Assembly: GCF_947499585.1 (NCBI RefSeq)
Contig: NZ_CANMOO010000002.1
Span: forward strand, 992,001-1,056,000
DNA from: an uncultured Allomuricauda sp.
Lineage (GTDB): Bacteria > Bacteroidota > Bacteroidia > Flavobacteriales > Flavobacteriaceae
Length of the DNA: 64,000 nucleotides
Direction: 5' to 3'
In this document: in pieces, positions 27,154 to 36,004 of the stretch
Layout: each line of letters opens with the position of its first letter
Position numbering within the stretch: position 1 is the stretch's first letter
Program-made: the position numbers and the translations under genes
Notes under the pieces: model-generated
The model's database searches: none
Told to the model about the DNA's origin: nothing
What the model saw: only the letters and a program-made list of their open reading frames with translations

Positions 27154-27906
27154 TTATTGTTTCCTTAAATAAATATTCCCATTCGTGGACTTTAGTGAAA
27201 TGTTGACACCGCCACTATTGATAGTTGCTTTCACTTTTCTTCCAGATATTGACTTTAAACCATCTTTTTCTTCTCTCTTAAACTCAAAGTTCGTATAAAT
27301 GTCTCCGTTTCTTGTGCTCAAGGCTAAATCTGCTGGAGTACTTGAAGGCATAGTAACATCAACCTCTCCGTTTGTGGTGTAGATTGAAATAGGGGAATCT
27401 TGTTTTACCGTTCCAAACGTTACCGTAACCTCACCGTTCAGGGCATTTGCGGTCACCGGCCCGTTCACATCAGTAATTTCAATACTACCATTTAGCTGAG
27501 CATCTGCTTCAATTTCTCCTGAAAAGCCATCAATTTCTATGTCACCGGCCCAAGTACTTACAACCGATACATTTTGGTTTTTTGGGAGATATATTTCAGC
27601 GCCTTCAGACTTTCTTAAATTTTTAACTATCAATGTATTGCCGTCCTGTACTACATAGAAACCAACATCTGTATTGTCAGTGCCTCCCTCACCAACTAAT
27701 CTGAGTCCTTTAGCTTTTTCAGATGTTTTGGAACTTCTGCTGCCTTTAATCAATAACTCATTGGTACTATATGATTTTAAGGTGATATCCGATTTGGATT
27801 CAATTTTCACCCATTCTATTCCACTTAATGATTTAGTATACTCTTTTTGGGCAGTGGTAATTGTGCTAAAAGCAAATGTTATTAAAAGAATTGTTACGTG
27901 TTTCAT
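27154..27906 (-). CDS. Secreted DUF4097-type beta-helix protein
   Basis: 250 aa, with a signal peptide (LLITFAFSTITTAQ). The same ladder as its neighbour is visible (TWAGDIEID, QLNGSIEIT, ALNGEVTVT, TTNGEVDVT, TRNGDIYTN, STNGNIYL). It lies 20 bp after the anti-sigma gene on the same strand and 18 bp before the paralogue, so the four genes are one operon. Confidence 0.82.
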   Translation of the reverse strand: MKHVTILLITFAFSTITTAQKEYTKSLSGIEWVKIESKSDITLKSYSTNELLIKGSRSSKTSEKAKGLRLVGEGGTDNTDVGFYVVQDGNTLIVKNLRKSEGAEIYLPKNQNVSVVSTWAGDIEIDGFSGEIEADAQLNGSIEITDVNGPVTANALNGEVTVTFGTVKQDSPISIYTTNGEVDVTMPSSTPADLALSTRNGDIYTNFEFKREEKDGLKSISGRKVKATINSGGVNISLKSTNGNIYLRKQ

Positions 27907-27926
27907 GATTTTTCGTTTTTTGATGT

Positions 27927-28718
27927 TTATATAATTTTAGGTAACCCTAGTTTGATTTCATTTTTGACAAAGGGCTGTGTGTCCTCTTGTTCCAATAATT
28001 TCTTCATGGGTGCTGCCGCTTTCTTTTCTTGGATTTTCACCAAAGATTGAATAATAGCAATTTGTATACTTGGATTTTTTTCAATTTTCAGGGCCTCTAT
28101 AAATGCTGTCTTTACAGTTTCTGATGCCGTAAATTTTGATAAGGCCTCAAAGGCGTTTAATCGTACATTGTCATTCTCATCATTTAACAATCTGTTTGCC
28201 AATGCAATTACAATTGCCTCATCTGGTTTTGAAAATTCTTCAATATAATTGACCCCTTGAATACGTTTACTGGCAGATTGATTTTCCATTAAGGAAAGCA
28301 TTGCTGTTTGTTTAAACTGCAAACTTTCATCTAGCAAAACAGCGATATCTTCATTGGACTTTTCTTGTTGGAGAAATTTTCCCATTTGAAAAGAAGCGAC
28401 CAACAACGCAATACTTGCGGCTACTTTGAGCATATTGGAAGCCCATCCCGTTTTTCTTCTTTCCGAAGAAATAGAAACCACTTTGGTCGTTTCCATTTTT
28501 TCTTCTTGTAAGGCTTTATCAAATTTTGCGCTGAGGCTTTCTGTTGGAACTGAAATGGATTCATCTTCAAAAGCTTTGAACAATATTTTCATTTCATCCA
28601 GTTCCAACTTGCATTGAATGCAACCAGCAATGTGTTGTTCTACCTTTTCCTTTTCCTTCTTGCTCAATGCATTGTCCAGATATTCTGGGAGCAAGTTTGT
28701 AACATGATTTTTTTCCAT
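27927..28718 (-). CDS. Zinc-finger anti-sigma factor with HEAT repeats
   Basis: 263 aa from the ATG at 28718. The N-terminus has the anti-sigma zinc-binding pattern H29-x3-C33-x2-C36, one membrane helix follows (AASIALLVASFQMG), and the remainder is HEAT-like repeats in the periplasm (DENDNVRLNAFEALSKF, NPSIQIAIIQSLVKIQ). It lies 2 bp downstream of the ECF sigma gene. It should hold that sigma factor inactive until an envelope signal arrives through the HEAT domain. Confidence 0.87.
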   Translation of the reverse strand: MEKNHVTNLLPEYLDNALSKKEKEKVEQHIAGCIQCKLELDEMKILFKAFEDESISVPTESLSAKFDKALQEEKMETTKVVSISSERRKTGWASNMLKVAASIALLVASFQMGKFLQQEKSNEDIAVLLDESLQFKQTAMLSLMENQSASKRIQGVNYIEEFSKPDEAIVIALANRLLNDENDNVRLNAFEALSKFTASETVKTAFIEALKIEKNPSIQIAIIQSLVKIQEKKAAAPMKKLLEQEDTQPFVKNEIKLGLPKII

Positions 28719-28720
28719 GC

Positions 28721-29245
28721 TTATATATTTTCTAAATAAATACTCTTTAATTTTTTTAAAACTCTGCACACCCTAGTTTTAACTGCTCCTGGAGTGCTTC
28801 CTACTATTTCTGCCAATTCTTCGTATCGGATTTCCTGAAACCGGTTTAAAATGACTAACTCGCGATCTGTGGCATCCAGTTTGTTCAGCGCATTTTGCAA
28901 ATGGGAATATTCTTCTTTCCTGTTGTCTTCATTTTCCACTTGCTTATATTCCAATACATCTATATCGTCATGATTTTTATGGTTCCTGGTAAAATGTGTT
29001 TTTAAGTCATTTCTTGCTATAGTAAACAACCATGCTTTAAAAGAGCCATTTTTGTATGAGTTTCTATACTTGATCAGTTTATAAAAAACATCTTGCGTTA
29101 AATCTTCACTCAACATTTTGTCTCCGGACATTTTGTATAAAAAATTATAGACATGTCTATGGTGCCTATCAAAAAGTACCTTGAGTAAATCTAGATTGCC
29201 CGTGGCAACTTTTTGCATTACTATTTCATCTGAGAGCTCTTTCAA
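28721..29245 (-). CDS. ECF-type RNA polymerase sigma factor
   Basis: 174 aa. Region 2 (LFDRHHRHVYNFLYKMSGDKMLSEDLTQDVFYKLIKYR; KAWLFTIARNDLKTHFTR) and region 4 (RELVILNRFQEIRYEELAEI, then GSTPGAVKTRVCRVLKKLK) are intact. It is the first gene of an operon with its anti-sigma factor, two DUF4097 proteins and an NTF2-like lipoprotein, which are its most likely regulon members. Confidence 0.94.
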   Translation of the reverse strand: MKELSDEIVMQKVATGNLDLLKVLFDRHHRHVYNFLYKMSGDKMLSEDLTQDVFYKLIKYRNSYKNGSFKAWLFTIARNDLKTHFTRNHKNHDDIDVLEYKQVENEDNRKEEYSHLQNALNKLDATDRELVILNRFQEIRYEELAEIVGSTPGAVKTRVCRVLKKLKSIYLENI

Positions 29246-29374
29246 GAGATGTTTTTAGTTGATCTTCTAACCTATATAATCAGGAATTTATAAAAGGTTA
29301 CAGCAGGAATAAAATTTTTTCAATTTAAATTCCCGAAAGCAGTGAAAGTTGGTAATAAAAATATAGCTGAATAC

Positions 29375-29524
29375 TTAGCTGCAACCGCAACCATCTTGCC
29401 CACAAGATTTTGTGGTTTTTTTTCTAGTGGGGATAAATGACTTTGGAAGAATAAATTTTAATACCAAATACCCAACGGCAATTGTCAAAATTAAATATAC
29501 CAGAATGTGTTGAACGATTTCCAT
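29375..29524 (-). CDS. FeoB-associated Cys-rich membrane protein
   Basis: 49-aa protein that starts immediately after the feoB stop codon. It has one N-terminal membrane helix (VQHILVYLILTIAVGYLVLK), a basic stretch and a C-terminal cysteine cluster SCGQDGCGCS. This is the FeoB-associated Cys-rich protein of Bacteroidota, thought to assist ferrous iron transport in place of FeoC, probably by handling iron near the FeoB pore. Confidence 0.9.
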   Translation of the reverse strand: MEIVQHILVYLILTIAVGYLVLKFILPKSFIPTRKKTTKSCGQDGCGCS

Positions 29525-31762
29525 TTATTTTAGGATTTGATATGCCGCCAAAGCAACAAGATAAGCAAAAACGCTCATAAATATTAGTTGAAGCAAAGGC
29601 CATTTCCATGAGTTAGTCTCTTTTTTAACAATAGCTAACGTACTCATACATTGCATGGCAAAAGCATAGAATAACATTAATGAAATGCCAGATGCCAGGT
29701 TGAACAATGGTTTTTTGCCTGAATGATGTAACTCTGCGGCCATTCTACTTTTAATGGTTTCCTCTTCGTCATTACCTACACTATATATGGTTGCCAAGGT
29801 TCCAACAAAAACTTCGCGCGCAGCGAATGATGTTAAAACTGCAATGCCAATTTTCCAATCGTAGCCTAATGGTCTAACCAAGGGTTCAATGGCTTTTCCT
29901 GCATACCCTATATAAGAGTGTTCTAGTTTATAACTAGAAATTTCCTGTGCTCTAGCTCTTTCTTTTAGTTGGCTTGTCATTATCTGTACAGAGTCTTGGA
30001 GCGATTTTAACCCAATGGCATTGGTTTGATCTACAATATTCAATTTGGTGCTCTGCATATAGGTGTTAATGTTATTCTGAATGTAGTTTTTACTGTACGT
30101 GGAAAGGCCTTCATCTTCAATTCTTTTATTGACGATACTTTCCGCATTTTTAAAATCTTCAGAATATCCATTGGATCCCAGGAACCAAAGGACAATAGAA
30201 ATAGCTAAAATGATTTTTCCGGCCCCAAAGACAAAGCTTTTGGTTTTTTCTATTACGGTGTAGGCCACATTTTTTACAAGAGGAAGTCTATAAGTAGGCA
30301 TTTCCACCATAAAAAGGGAACTACTTTTAATTTTCAAGATTTTATTTAAAATCATTGCTGAAAAAATGGCCATTCCAAACCCAATAATATATAACAACAT
30401 TAAGGTCAAGGCTTGGTAGCTCAATCCTAGAAAACGTCCTTTTGGGATAACAAGGGCAATTAAGATTAAATAAATAGGCAACCTTGCTGAACAAGTAGTA
30501 AAAGGCGTGACCAAAATGGTAATCAAGCGCTCTTTCCAATTTTCAATGGTTCTTGTTGCCATAACTGCCGGAATTGCACAGGCAGTTCCCGAAATAAGGG
30601 GCACCACACTTTTACCACTAAGACCAAATGGGCGCATGAGCTTATCCATTAAAAAGACAACCCTGCTCATATACCCAGTTTCTTCCAACAGTGAAATAAA
30701 CAGAAATAAGAATGCGATTTGCGGAATAAAGATGACAATGCCTCCTATGCCCGCCAGTATTCCCTCGGCCAACAAGTCCGTAAATACTCCCGGGGGCAAC
30801 GTATTTTTAATCCATTCGCCAGCCATGGCAAATTGCTGGTCAATAAAATCCTGTGGATAACTGCTCCAATCAAAAATGGCTTGAAAAATGGTCAATAATA
30901 TGACAAGAAAAATGACATAACCAAATACCTTATGTGTCAATACTTTATCAAGAGAGGCGCGCAATCCTTTAGCCGCTTGAAAGTCTACTTTGTAGGTTTC
31001 TTTCAGGGTGCTATTTATAAACTGATAACGTAAAACAGTTTCCTTGTGTTGAAGTTTTTTAAGTTCATCTTTGGATTTGGTGGAAAAAGAAGTTGCATCC
31101 TGAATTCGCTTCTTTTCAATGGGCATAAAGTTTACATCCTGTGTAATGACCAACCATAGTTTGTACAGGTCTTCTTTTGGAAAAGCTTTTTGCAAACGCC
31201 CAAAGTATTCGGGGGAGATTCTAGAAGTGTTTACATTGGGTGCTGTTGATAAGGTTTTATAATCGGCAATTAATTCTTTAATACGTTCAATGCCGTTTCC
31301 CTTTCTTGTGCTTACCAAAGCAATTTTGGTATTCAACTTTTCTTCTAGAGCTTCAATGTCCAATGAAATCCCTTTTCTGGACATTCTATCCGCCATGTTA
31401 ATGACTAAAATAGTAGGGATTCTAAGATCTTTGATCTGTGTAAAAAGGAGTAGATTTCTTTTTAAGTTTTCTACATCGCTAATTACTACCGCAACATCTG
31501 GATAATCTTTATCGTTCTTGTTCAATAATAGTTCAACGACCACACTTTCGTCCAACGAGGTGGTATTAAGACTGTAAGTGCCTGGAAGATCAAGAATATG
31601 TGCTTTTACTCCTCGCGGTAATTTGAAGATACCCTCTTTTTTTTCAACAGTAATGCCAGGGTAGTTCCCTACTTTTTGTTTAAGCCCTGTAAGTTGATTG
31701 AAAACTGAGGTTTTTCCAGTATTGGGATTGCCGATTAGTGCAACATTTATGCTTTTGCTCAT
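29525..31762 (-). CDS. feoB: Ferrous iron transport protein B
   Basis: 745 aa. The N-terminal G domain has G1 GNPNTGKTS (residues 11-19), G3 DLPGTYSL and G4 NMAD. The membrane part has the two gate motifs, SGTACAIPAVMA and FTTCSARLPIY, each with its cysteine. GTP-driven Fe2+ uptake across the inner membrane. Its start overlaps the feoA stop by 4 bp and its stop abuts the Cys-rich protein. Length is normal. Confidence 0.97.
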   Translation of the reverse strand: MSKSINVALIGNPNTGKTSVFNQLTGLKQKVGNYPGITVEKKEGIFKLPRGVKAHILDLPGTYSLNTTSLDESVVVELLLNKNDKDYPDVAVVISDVENLKRNLLLFTQIKDLRIPTILVINMADRMSRKGISLDIEALEEKLNTKIALVSTRKGNGIERIKELIADYKTLSTAPNVNTSRISPEYFGRLQKAFPKEDLYKLWLVITQDVNFMPIEKKRIQDATSFSTKSKDELKKLQHKETVLRYQFINSTLKETYKVDFQAAKGLRASLDKVLTHKVFGYVIFLVILLTIFQAIFDWSSYPQDFIDQQFAMAGEWIKNTLPPGVFTDLLAEGILAGIGGIVIFIPQIAFLFLFISLLEETGYMSRVVFLMDKLMRPFGLSGKSVVPLISGTACAIPAVMATRTIENWKERLITILVTPFTTCSARLPIYLILIALVIPKGRFLGLSYQALTLMLLYIIGFGMAIFSAMILNKILKIKSSSLFMVEMPTYRLPLVKNVAYTVIEKTKSFVFGAGKIILAISIVLWFLGSNGYSEDFKNAESIVNKRIEDEGLSTYSKNYIQNNINTYMQSTKLNIVDQTNAIGLKSLQDSVQIMTSQLKERARAQEISSYKLEHSYIGYAGKAIEPLVRPLGYDWKIGIAVLTSFAAREVFVGTLATIYSVGNDEEETIKSRMAAELHHSGKKPLFNLASGISLMLFYAFAMQCMSTLAIVKKETNSWKWPLLQLIFMSVFAYLVALAAYQILK

Positions 31763-32001
31763 ATGGCTATCGTATCATCAATAATATCAAGCTCAATTTG
31801 CTTGGCCAAGGAGCGCCGTATGGCTATGTGGCTACCATTTACGTTAATGTAAATTGGATCTTTTAAAGGTGCAATTTGAACCAATTCTATGCTATTTCCG
31901 GGTAAACATCCTAGCTCCATCAATTTTATGGGAAGAACATTATCTGAAAATTCCTTTATGATTCCTTTTTGTCCGTGTTCTAAATCTGCAACAGTCGCCA
32001 C
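31759..32001 (-). CDS. feoA: Ferrous iron transport protein A
   Basis: 80-aa SH3-like cytosolic protein (DLEHGQKGIIKEF, KLMELGCLPGNSIELVQ, DPIYINVNGSHIAIRRSLAKQI) that binds and regulates FeoB. The start codon is GTG at 32001: there is no in-frame ATG nearby and an in-frame stop lies four codons upstream. It is coupled to feoB by a 4-bp overlap. A TACTTTTG -7 box (32033-32040, minus strand) and an imperfect TTTAGA-N4-TTTTAA repeat lie just upstream. Confidence 0.95.
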   Translation of the reverse strand: MATVADLEHGQKGIIKEFSDNVLPIKLMELGCLPGNSIELVQIAPLKDPIYINVNGSHIAIRRSLAKQIELDIIDDTIAI

Positions 32002-32009
32002 TAAACTTA

Positions 32010-32040
32010 TTTAGATTGATTTTAAGTAAGAGCAAAAGTA
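32010..32040 (-). promoter_or_regulatory. feoAB promoter with partial DtxR-like operator
   Basis: Minus-strand TACTTTTG (32033-32040) fits TAnnTTTG. Just downstream of the expected start site lies TTTAGA-N4-TTTTAA (32010-32025), which shares its first half and spacing with the perfect repeat in front of the TonB receptor (13273-13288) and differs at two positions in the second half. It suggests common control by a DtxR-family repressor. Inference. Confidence 0.4.
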
Positions 32041-32080
32041 AATAAAAATGAGCACATAGGATTCTTAAAGTTTCAAAGGA

Positions 32081-32755
32081 TTATTCCGCGTAACCAGCCT
32101 TTAAAATTTCAAGGTCTTCAAGAAGTTTTTGTATTTCTTCTTTGTTGGTGCCATCATAGAATCCCCGAATCCTTCTTTCCTTATCCACAAGGATGAAGTT
32201 TTCAGTGTGGATCATATCATAAGGACCTCCATCACCATCGTTTTTTACCGCTAAATATGATTTTCTTGCAAGCTCATAAATCTGTTTTTTATCTCCTGTA
32301 ACCAGATTCCATTTGCTATCCATAACCCCTTTTTCCAATGCATATTTTTTTAGTTGGGGCACGGAATCAATAACTGGCGTTACCGAATGGGAAAGCAACA
32401 AAACATCCTGGTCATCCAAAATTGAACTTTGAATTTCTGCCATATTCTTGGTCATGATAGGACAGATGGTTGGGCAGGTAGTAAAAAAGAAATCAGCTAC
32501 GTAGATTTTATTCATGTAATCCTTCTGGGTAATCTTTTGCCCGTTTTGATTGATCAACTCAAAATCTACAATGGTATGATACTTCTTTTTGTAGTGTAAA
32601 GTACTGTCCACCAACTCATGACTCACCATAGAGGGTTGAAAAATGGGGAGTATTTTTTTTGGTTGTAAAGCGTTGTAAAACAAATAGATAATTACCGTCG
32701 AGAGTGCTAAAAGCGTTACTCCAAAGAATTTATATTTTGAAAAAAAAGACCTCAT
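32081..32755 (-). CDS. SCO1/SenC family copper chaperone-like protein
   Basis: 224 aa with an N-terminal membrane anchor. The thioredoxin-like domain carries the copper ligands CPTIC (CxxxC, near residue 92) and the histidine of MIHTENF. SCO proteins deliver copper to the CuA site of cytochrome c oxidase or act as thiol oxidoreductases in the periplasm. It stands alone upstream of feoA on the same strand. Confidence 0.92.
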   Translation of the reverse strand: MRSFFSKYKFFGVTLLALSTVIIYLFYNALQPKKILPIFQPSMVSHELVDSTLHYKKKYHTIVDFELINQNGQKITQKDYMNKIYVADFFFTTCPTICPIMTKNMAEIQSSILDDQDVLLLSHSVTPVIDSVPQLKKYALEKGVMDSKWNLVTGDKKQIYELARKSYLAVKNDGDGGPYDMIHTENFILVDKERRIRGFYDGTNKEEIQKLLEDLEILKAGYAE

Positions 32756-32902
32756 CAGTTACAAAATTACGGCTGACAGAAGGATTCTTCAAGATAAAAC
32801 CTAAGTTTTGGTGCTAAAACTTTCTTAAAACGAAGCGGTGCTTGGTTTTGCCGTTTTTTTATCACTGGCTAAAAGTTTACTTTTGTGCGTTTTAACAGAT
32901 AA

Positions 32903-34264
32903 ATGCTGATGAGCCCCATTATAATAAAGACCATACAATTCTTTCTTAGTTTGTCCTTACTTATTGTTCTTCATGAACTTGGACATTTTATCCCTGCAAA
33001 AATATTTAAGACAAGGGTTGAGAAATTCTATCTCTTTTTTGATGTTAAGTATTCCCTCTTTAAGAAAAAGATCGGGGAGACCGTTTACGGAATTGGTTGG
33101 CTGCCCTTAGGAGGGTATGTGAAGATTGCCGGAATGATCGATGAGAGCATGGATACCGAAGCAATGAAAGAAGAACCAAAACCATGGGAATTCCGCAGTA
33201 AGCCGGCATGGCAACGTCTTATCATTATGCTTGGAGGTGTAACCGTTAATTTTATCCTTGCCGTTATCATCTACATTGGCATGGCATACTCTTATGGCGA
33301 CCAATACATTCCAATGGAAAGCTTGCGGGACGGTGTTTGGGTGACCGAAAAGGAAATAGGAGATAAGGTCGGCATACAGACTGGTGATAAAATTATTGCT
33401 ATTGATGGAGAAAAACTAAAAACCTTTAATAGCGTTTTTATTGAACTGATTAATGGAAATACGATAACCATAGATAGGGATGGGCAGCAAATTGAGCAAG
33501 AAATCCCAATTGATTTTATCTCTACCTTATTGGAAGATGAGGAGAAGGTTAGGTTTTTAAGCTTACGAGCACCCTTTGTTGTAAATAAAGTTTCTAAAGG
33601 TTCGCACAACACAGATGCAGGATTTAAGTCCAAGGACGAATTTTTGTCTGTTAATGGTTCGGAAGCTATTTATAGAGACCAAGTGATGGCGCTTTTGGAA
33701 GAAAACAAAGGAAAGGACATCAACATAAAAGTAAATAGGGGTGATGGAACACAGGCGGATCTTGTTGCCAAAGTATCTGATGATGCAAAACTGGGAATAG
33801 AGATTGGAGGCTTTACCATGAAGGACCTAGAGGATAGGGGCTATTTCAGAATTCAAACCGAGAAATACACTTTTCTAGAAGCTATACCAGCTGGCATAGA
33901 CAAGGGCGTTACAACTTTGTCCAGCTACGTAAAACAACTCAAGAAAATATTCAATCCTTCTACTGGTGCTTACAAAGGTGTTGGTGGTTTTGCGGCTATC
34001 GGCAGTATGTTTCCAGATACTTGGGATTGGGCGGCTTTTTGGTCCACAACGGCATTGATATCTATTATTCTTGCTTTTATGAACATCTTGCCAATACCAG
34101 CTTTAGACGGTGGCCATGTAACATTTTTGCTATATGAAATGGTAACGGGAAGAAAGCCTAGTGATAAATTTTTGGAGTATGCACAAATGGTTGGCTTCTT
34201 TCTTTTAATAGGATTATTGCTGTTTGCAAATGGCAACGATTTGTATAAATGGCTTTTTAAGTAG
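32903..34264 (+). CDS. rseP: RseP/S2P-type intramembrane metalloprotease
   Basis: 453-aa site-2 protease. HELGH is at about residues 24-28 in the first membrane helix, the second zinc ligand region is ALDGGH near residue 402, and two PDZ-like domains lie between. It cuts anti-sigma factors and remnant signal peptides inside the membrane. It lies directly upstream of tRNA-Asn. ATGs at 32903 and 32909 are both possible. Confidence 0.93.
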   Translation: MLMSPIIIKTIQFFLSLSLLIVLHELGHFIPAKIFKTRVEKFYLFFDVKYSLFKKKIGETVYGIGWLPLGGYVKIAGMIDESMDTEAMKEEPKPWEFRSKPAWQRLIIMLGGVTVNFILAVIIYIGMAYSYGDQYIPMESLRDGVWVTEKEIGDKVGIQTGDKIIAIDGEKLKTFNSVFIELINGNTITIDRDGQQIEQEIPIDFISTLLEDEEKVRFLSLRAPFVVNKVSKGSHNTDAGFKSKDEFLSVNGSEAIYRDQVMALLEENKGKDINIKVNRGDGTQADLVAKVSDDAKLGIEIGGFTMKDLEDRGYFRIQTEKYTFLEAIPAGIDKGVTTLSSYVKQLKKIFNPSTGAYKGVGGFAAIGSMFPDTWDWAAFWSTTALISIILAFMNILPIPALDGGHVTFLLYEMVTGRKPSDKFLEYAQMVGFFLLIGLLLFANGNDLYKWLFK

Positions 34265-34281
34265 AAAACCACTTTTTTTGC

Positions 34282-34312
34282 TTGTTGCATTTTAAAGAAA
34301 CTCCTATATTTG
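34282..34312 (+). promoter_or_regulatory. tRNA-Asn promoter
   Basis: TTG (34285-34287) and TATATTTG (34305-34312), separated by 17 bp, fit the Bacteroidota promoter, 21 bp before the tRNA gene. Confidence 0.6.
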
Positions 34313-34333
34313 CACCCGCTTAGGGTAAAATAT

Positions 34334-34407
34334 TCCTCCTTAGCTCAGTTGGTTAGAGCATCTGACTGTTAATCAGAGGGTCCTTGGTTCGAGCCCAAGA
34401 GGGGGAG
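34334..34407 (+). tRNA. tRNA-Asn (anticodon GTT)
   Basis: 74-nt cloverleaf. Acceptor arms TCCTCCT and AGGGGGA pair (one G-U), the anticodon stem is CTGAC/ATCAG around loop with GTT, and the T-arm has GGTTCGAGCC. CCA is not encoded. The 3' end (from 34394) is repeated exactly at 51488-51502, so this gene is the integration site of a 17-kb element. Confidence 0.95.
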
Positions 34408-34408
34408 C
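34394..34408. repeat. attL: left 15-bp core of the tRNA-Asn element
   Basis: CCCAAGAGGGGGAGC spans the T-arm and acceptor 3' strand of tRNA-Asn. The identical sequence occurs at 51488-51502. The bases beyond either side differ. Confidence 0.85.
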
Positions 34409-34416
34409 AGCAATAA

Positions 34417-34447
34417 CCCAGTAAGTACTATTCTTACTGGGTTTTTT
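34417..34447 (+). terminator. Intrinsic terminator carried by the element, after tRNA-Asn
   Basis: Nine-bp stem CCCAGTAAG/CTTACTGGG with a 7-nt loop, followed by six T. It lies inside the element and probably replaces the native tRNA terminator that was pushed to 51516. Confidence 0.85.
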
Positions 34448-34579
34448 GGTTTATGATATTTTTTTTATCCCACATTTTGTCCCAATATGAAAATAGCTGG
34501 ATCATTTTGGGCCTACCTTTTCGCAGACTAAGAATCTATCTATCCAATTTTTGGTTCTTCCCATGAACAAGCAGATAAA

Positions 34580-35890
34580 TCAATATGCATTTATTCCCAG
34601 TTTATCCAGTGCGATATAGGATTTTAATTTCCCCTCCAGTTGTCTCTCTTTATCTTTTATCTTCATTACTTGTCTACGCCTAACATCTATAAATTTTCTA
34701 CTTCTGTATACTATGCCAATTCGGTCTATTAAATTGCCAGTTCTTCCGTGGAAGGAATAAAACTGATTACCTTGAGATTGGTTAAACCCAATTGTGAAAT
34801 CCCAACTACCACCTGAACCGCCAAATGTGTATGTTTCACTCGTCGTTTCTATAATCAATTTATCCATCCAATTATGGTATCTACCTGATATGCTTTTTAC
34901 TTCTTCGCCATCCGCTAATTTAATTACGTCCATTTTGCCACCAGCACCACCGGATTTTTCACTTTCCACGCTAATAAACGACCCGTCGTTGTTTTTTACT
35001 TCCCACACTACTTGAACGGCATCAACATATGCACCATGCCACACCCTAATTTCTGACACCCTGTTAACATCCTGCAAACTATGTTCACTAATCTGTTGTT
35101 CAAAATCTGTCCATCCCCCATTACTCCCTTTTGATTCTGTTTTATGTTTTACATAAGAAATCGGTACTTGTTGTTGCGGTTTTTTGACAGGTTGGATGTC
35201 AAATACATAAAAATCGTCCACTCCTTCAATTTTTAAGGTAACGTTGCACGCTAGGTCAACATTTTTACGCAAAAACCTCCCAATGTAACCTCTGTTTACT
35301 CTTAATCTTTTATTCGAAACGGGTAATCTTAATTTACCTTGATTGAATTCCGAATTTTGATCAATGGTTCCTTGTTCCAATCTAATTCTTCTTTGTTGCG
35401 TTCTTGTCTTTGCCAGAACGTGAATTTCATAAGCATTCCTGCCAATTGGCACATAATAAGCCATGCTTTGCCCACTTTGACAATACTTTATGCACTGATC
35501 AAATGATTCATATGCACGTGGGTTATTCATAACAATTGAGAGTTCTTGCTTTTGAGTATCGGTCAATTTTAAGTTTATATCCCTATCAAATTTCTCTCTT
35601 AGATCCTTGTACTTACTCTTTTGGTTTTGATAGTCCAGGGATCCGTAAGGAGGTGCGATTATCCCTAGTGCACTTGATCTTTCTGAAAGTTCTTGCTGCG
35701 ACTTTGAAGTTCTTAATATTTCCTCATAGGTATAGACAAATTGGCTATAAGAACTGAAGTTAATCTGCATCGGTGTAGATAGGGCAGCAGAGCATATATT
35801 GCATTGATTACTTTGAGAATTCACTGTGAAAATGAAACCAATGAGGAATGTTGTAAATAAATGATGTTTTAAAATGGGTTTTCCTTTCAT
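34580..35890 (-). CDS. Secreted protein with C-terminal jacalin-like lectin domain
   Basis: 436 aa from the ATG at 35890, whose signal peptide (HHLFTTFLIGFIFTVNSQ) supports this start. A cysteine-containing N-terminal region (NQCNICSAAL) and helical middle precede a stretch from about residue 240 to 400 with the pattern of jacalin lectins: SGGAGGKMDVI, then SISGRYHNWMDKLIIET, FGGSGGSWDF and SFHGRTGNLIDRIGI. Such domains bind mannose or galactose glycans. It is the first gene of the tRNA-Asn element and stands alone. Possible roles are surface adhesion or phage/host glycan recognition; not decided by sequence. Confidence 0.7.
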   Translation of the reverse strand: MKGKPILKHHLFTTFLIGFIFTVNSQSNQCNICSAALSTPMQINFSSYSQFVYTYEEILRTSKSQQELSERSSALGIIAPPYGSLDYQNQKSKYKDLREKFDRDINLKLTDTQKQELSIVMNNPRAYESFDQCIKYCQSGQSMAYYVPIGRNAYEIHVLAKTRTQQRRIRLEQGTIDQNSEFNQGKLRLPVSNKRLRVNRGYIGRFLRKNVDLACNVTLKIEGVDDFYVFDIQPVKKPQQQVPISYVKHKTESKGSNGGWTDFEQQISEHSLQDVNRVSEIRVWHGAYVDAVQVVWEVKNNDGSFISVESEKSGGAGGKMDVIKLADGEEVKSISGRYHNWMDKLIIETTSETYTFGGSGGSWDFTIGFNQSQGNQFYSFHGRTGNLIDRIGIVYRSRKFIDVRRRQVMKIKDKERQLEGKLKSYIALDKLGINAY

Positions 35891-36004
35891 GAGTAGAAAT
35901 GTTATAGAAATTATTATTTGATTTTGGCGTCTTTCTGTAATGGAGATTGGCCGAAGCAACCTCTTTTATATCTTTGGGTTATATCATTCTTGGATTATTT
36001 TAAT

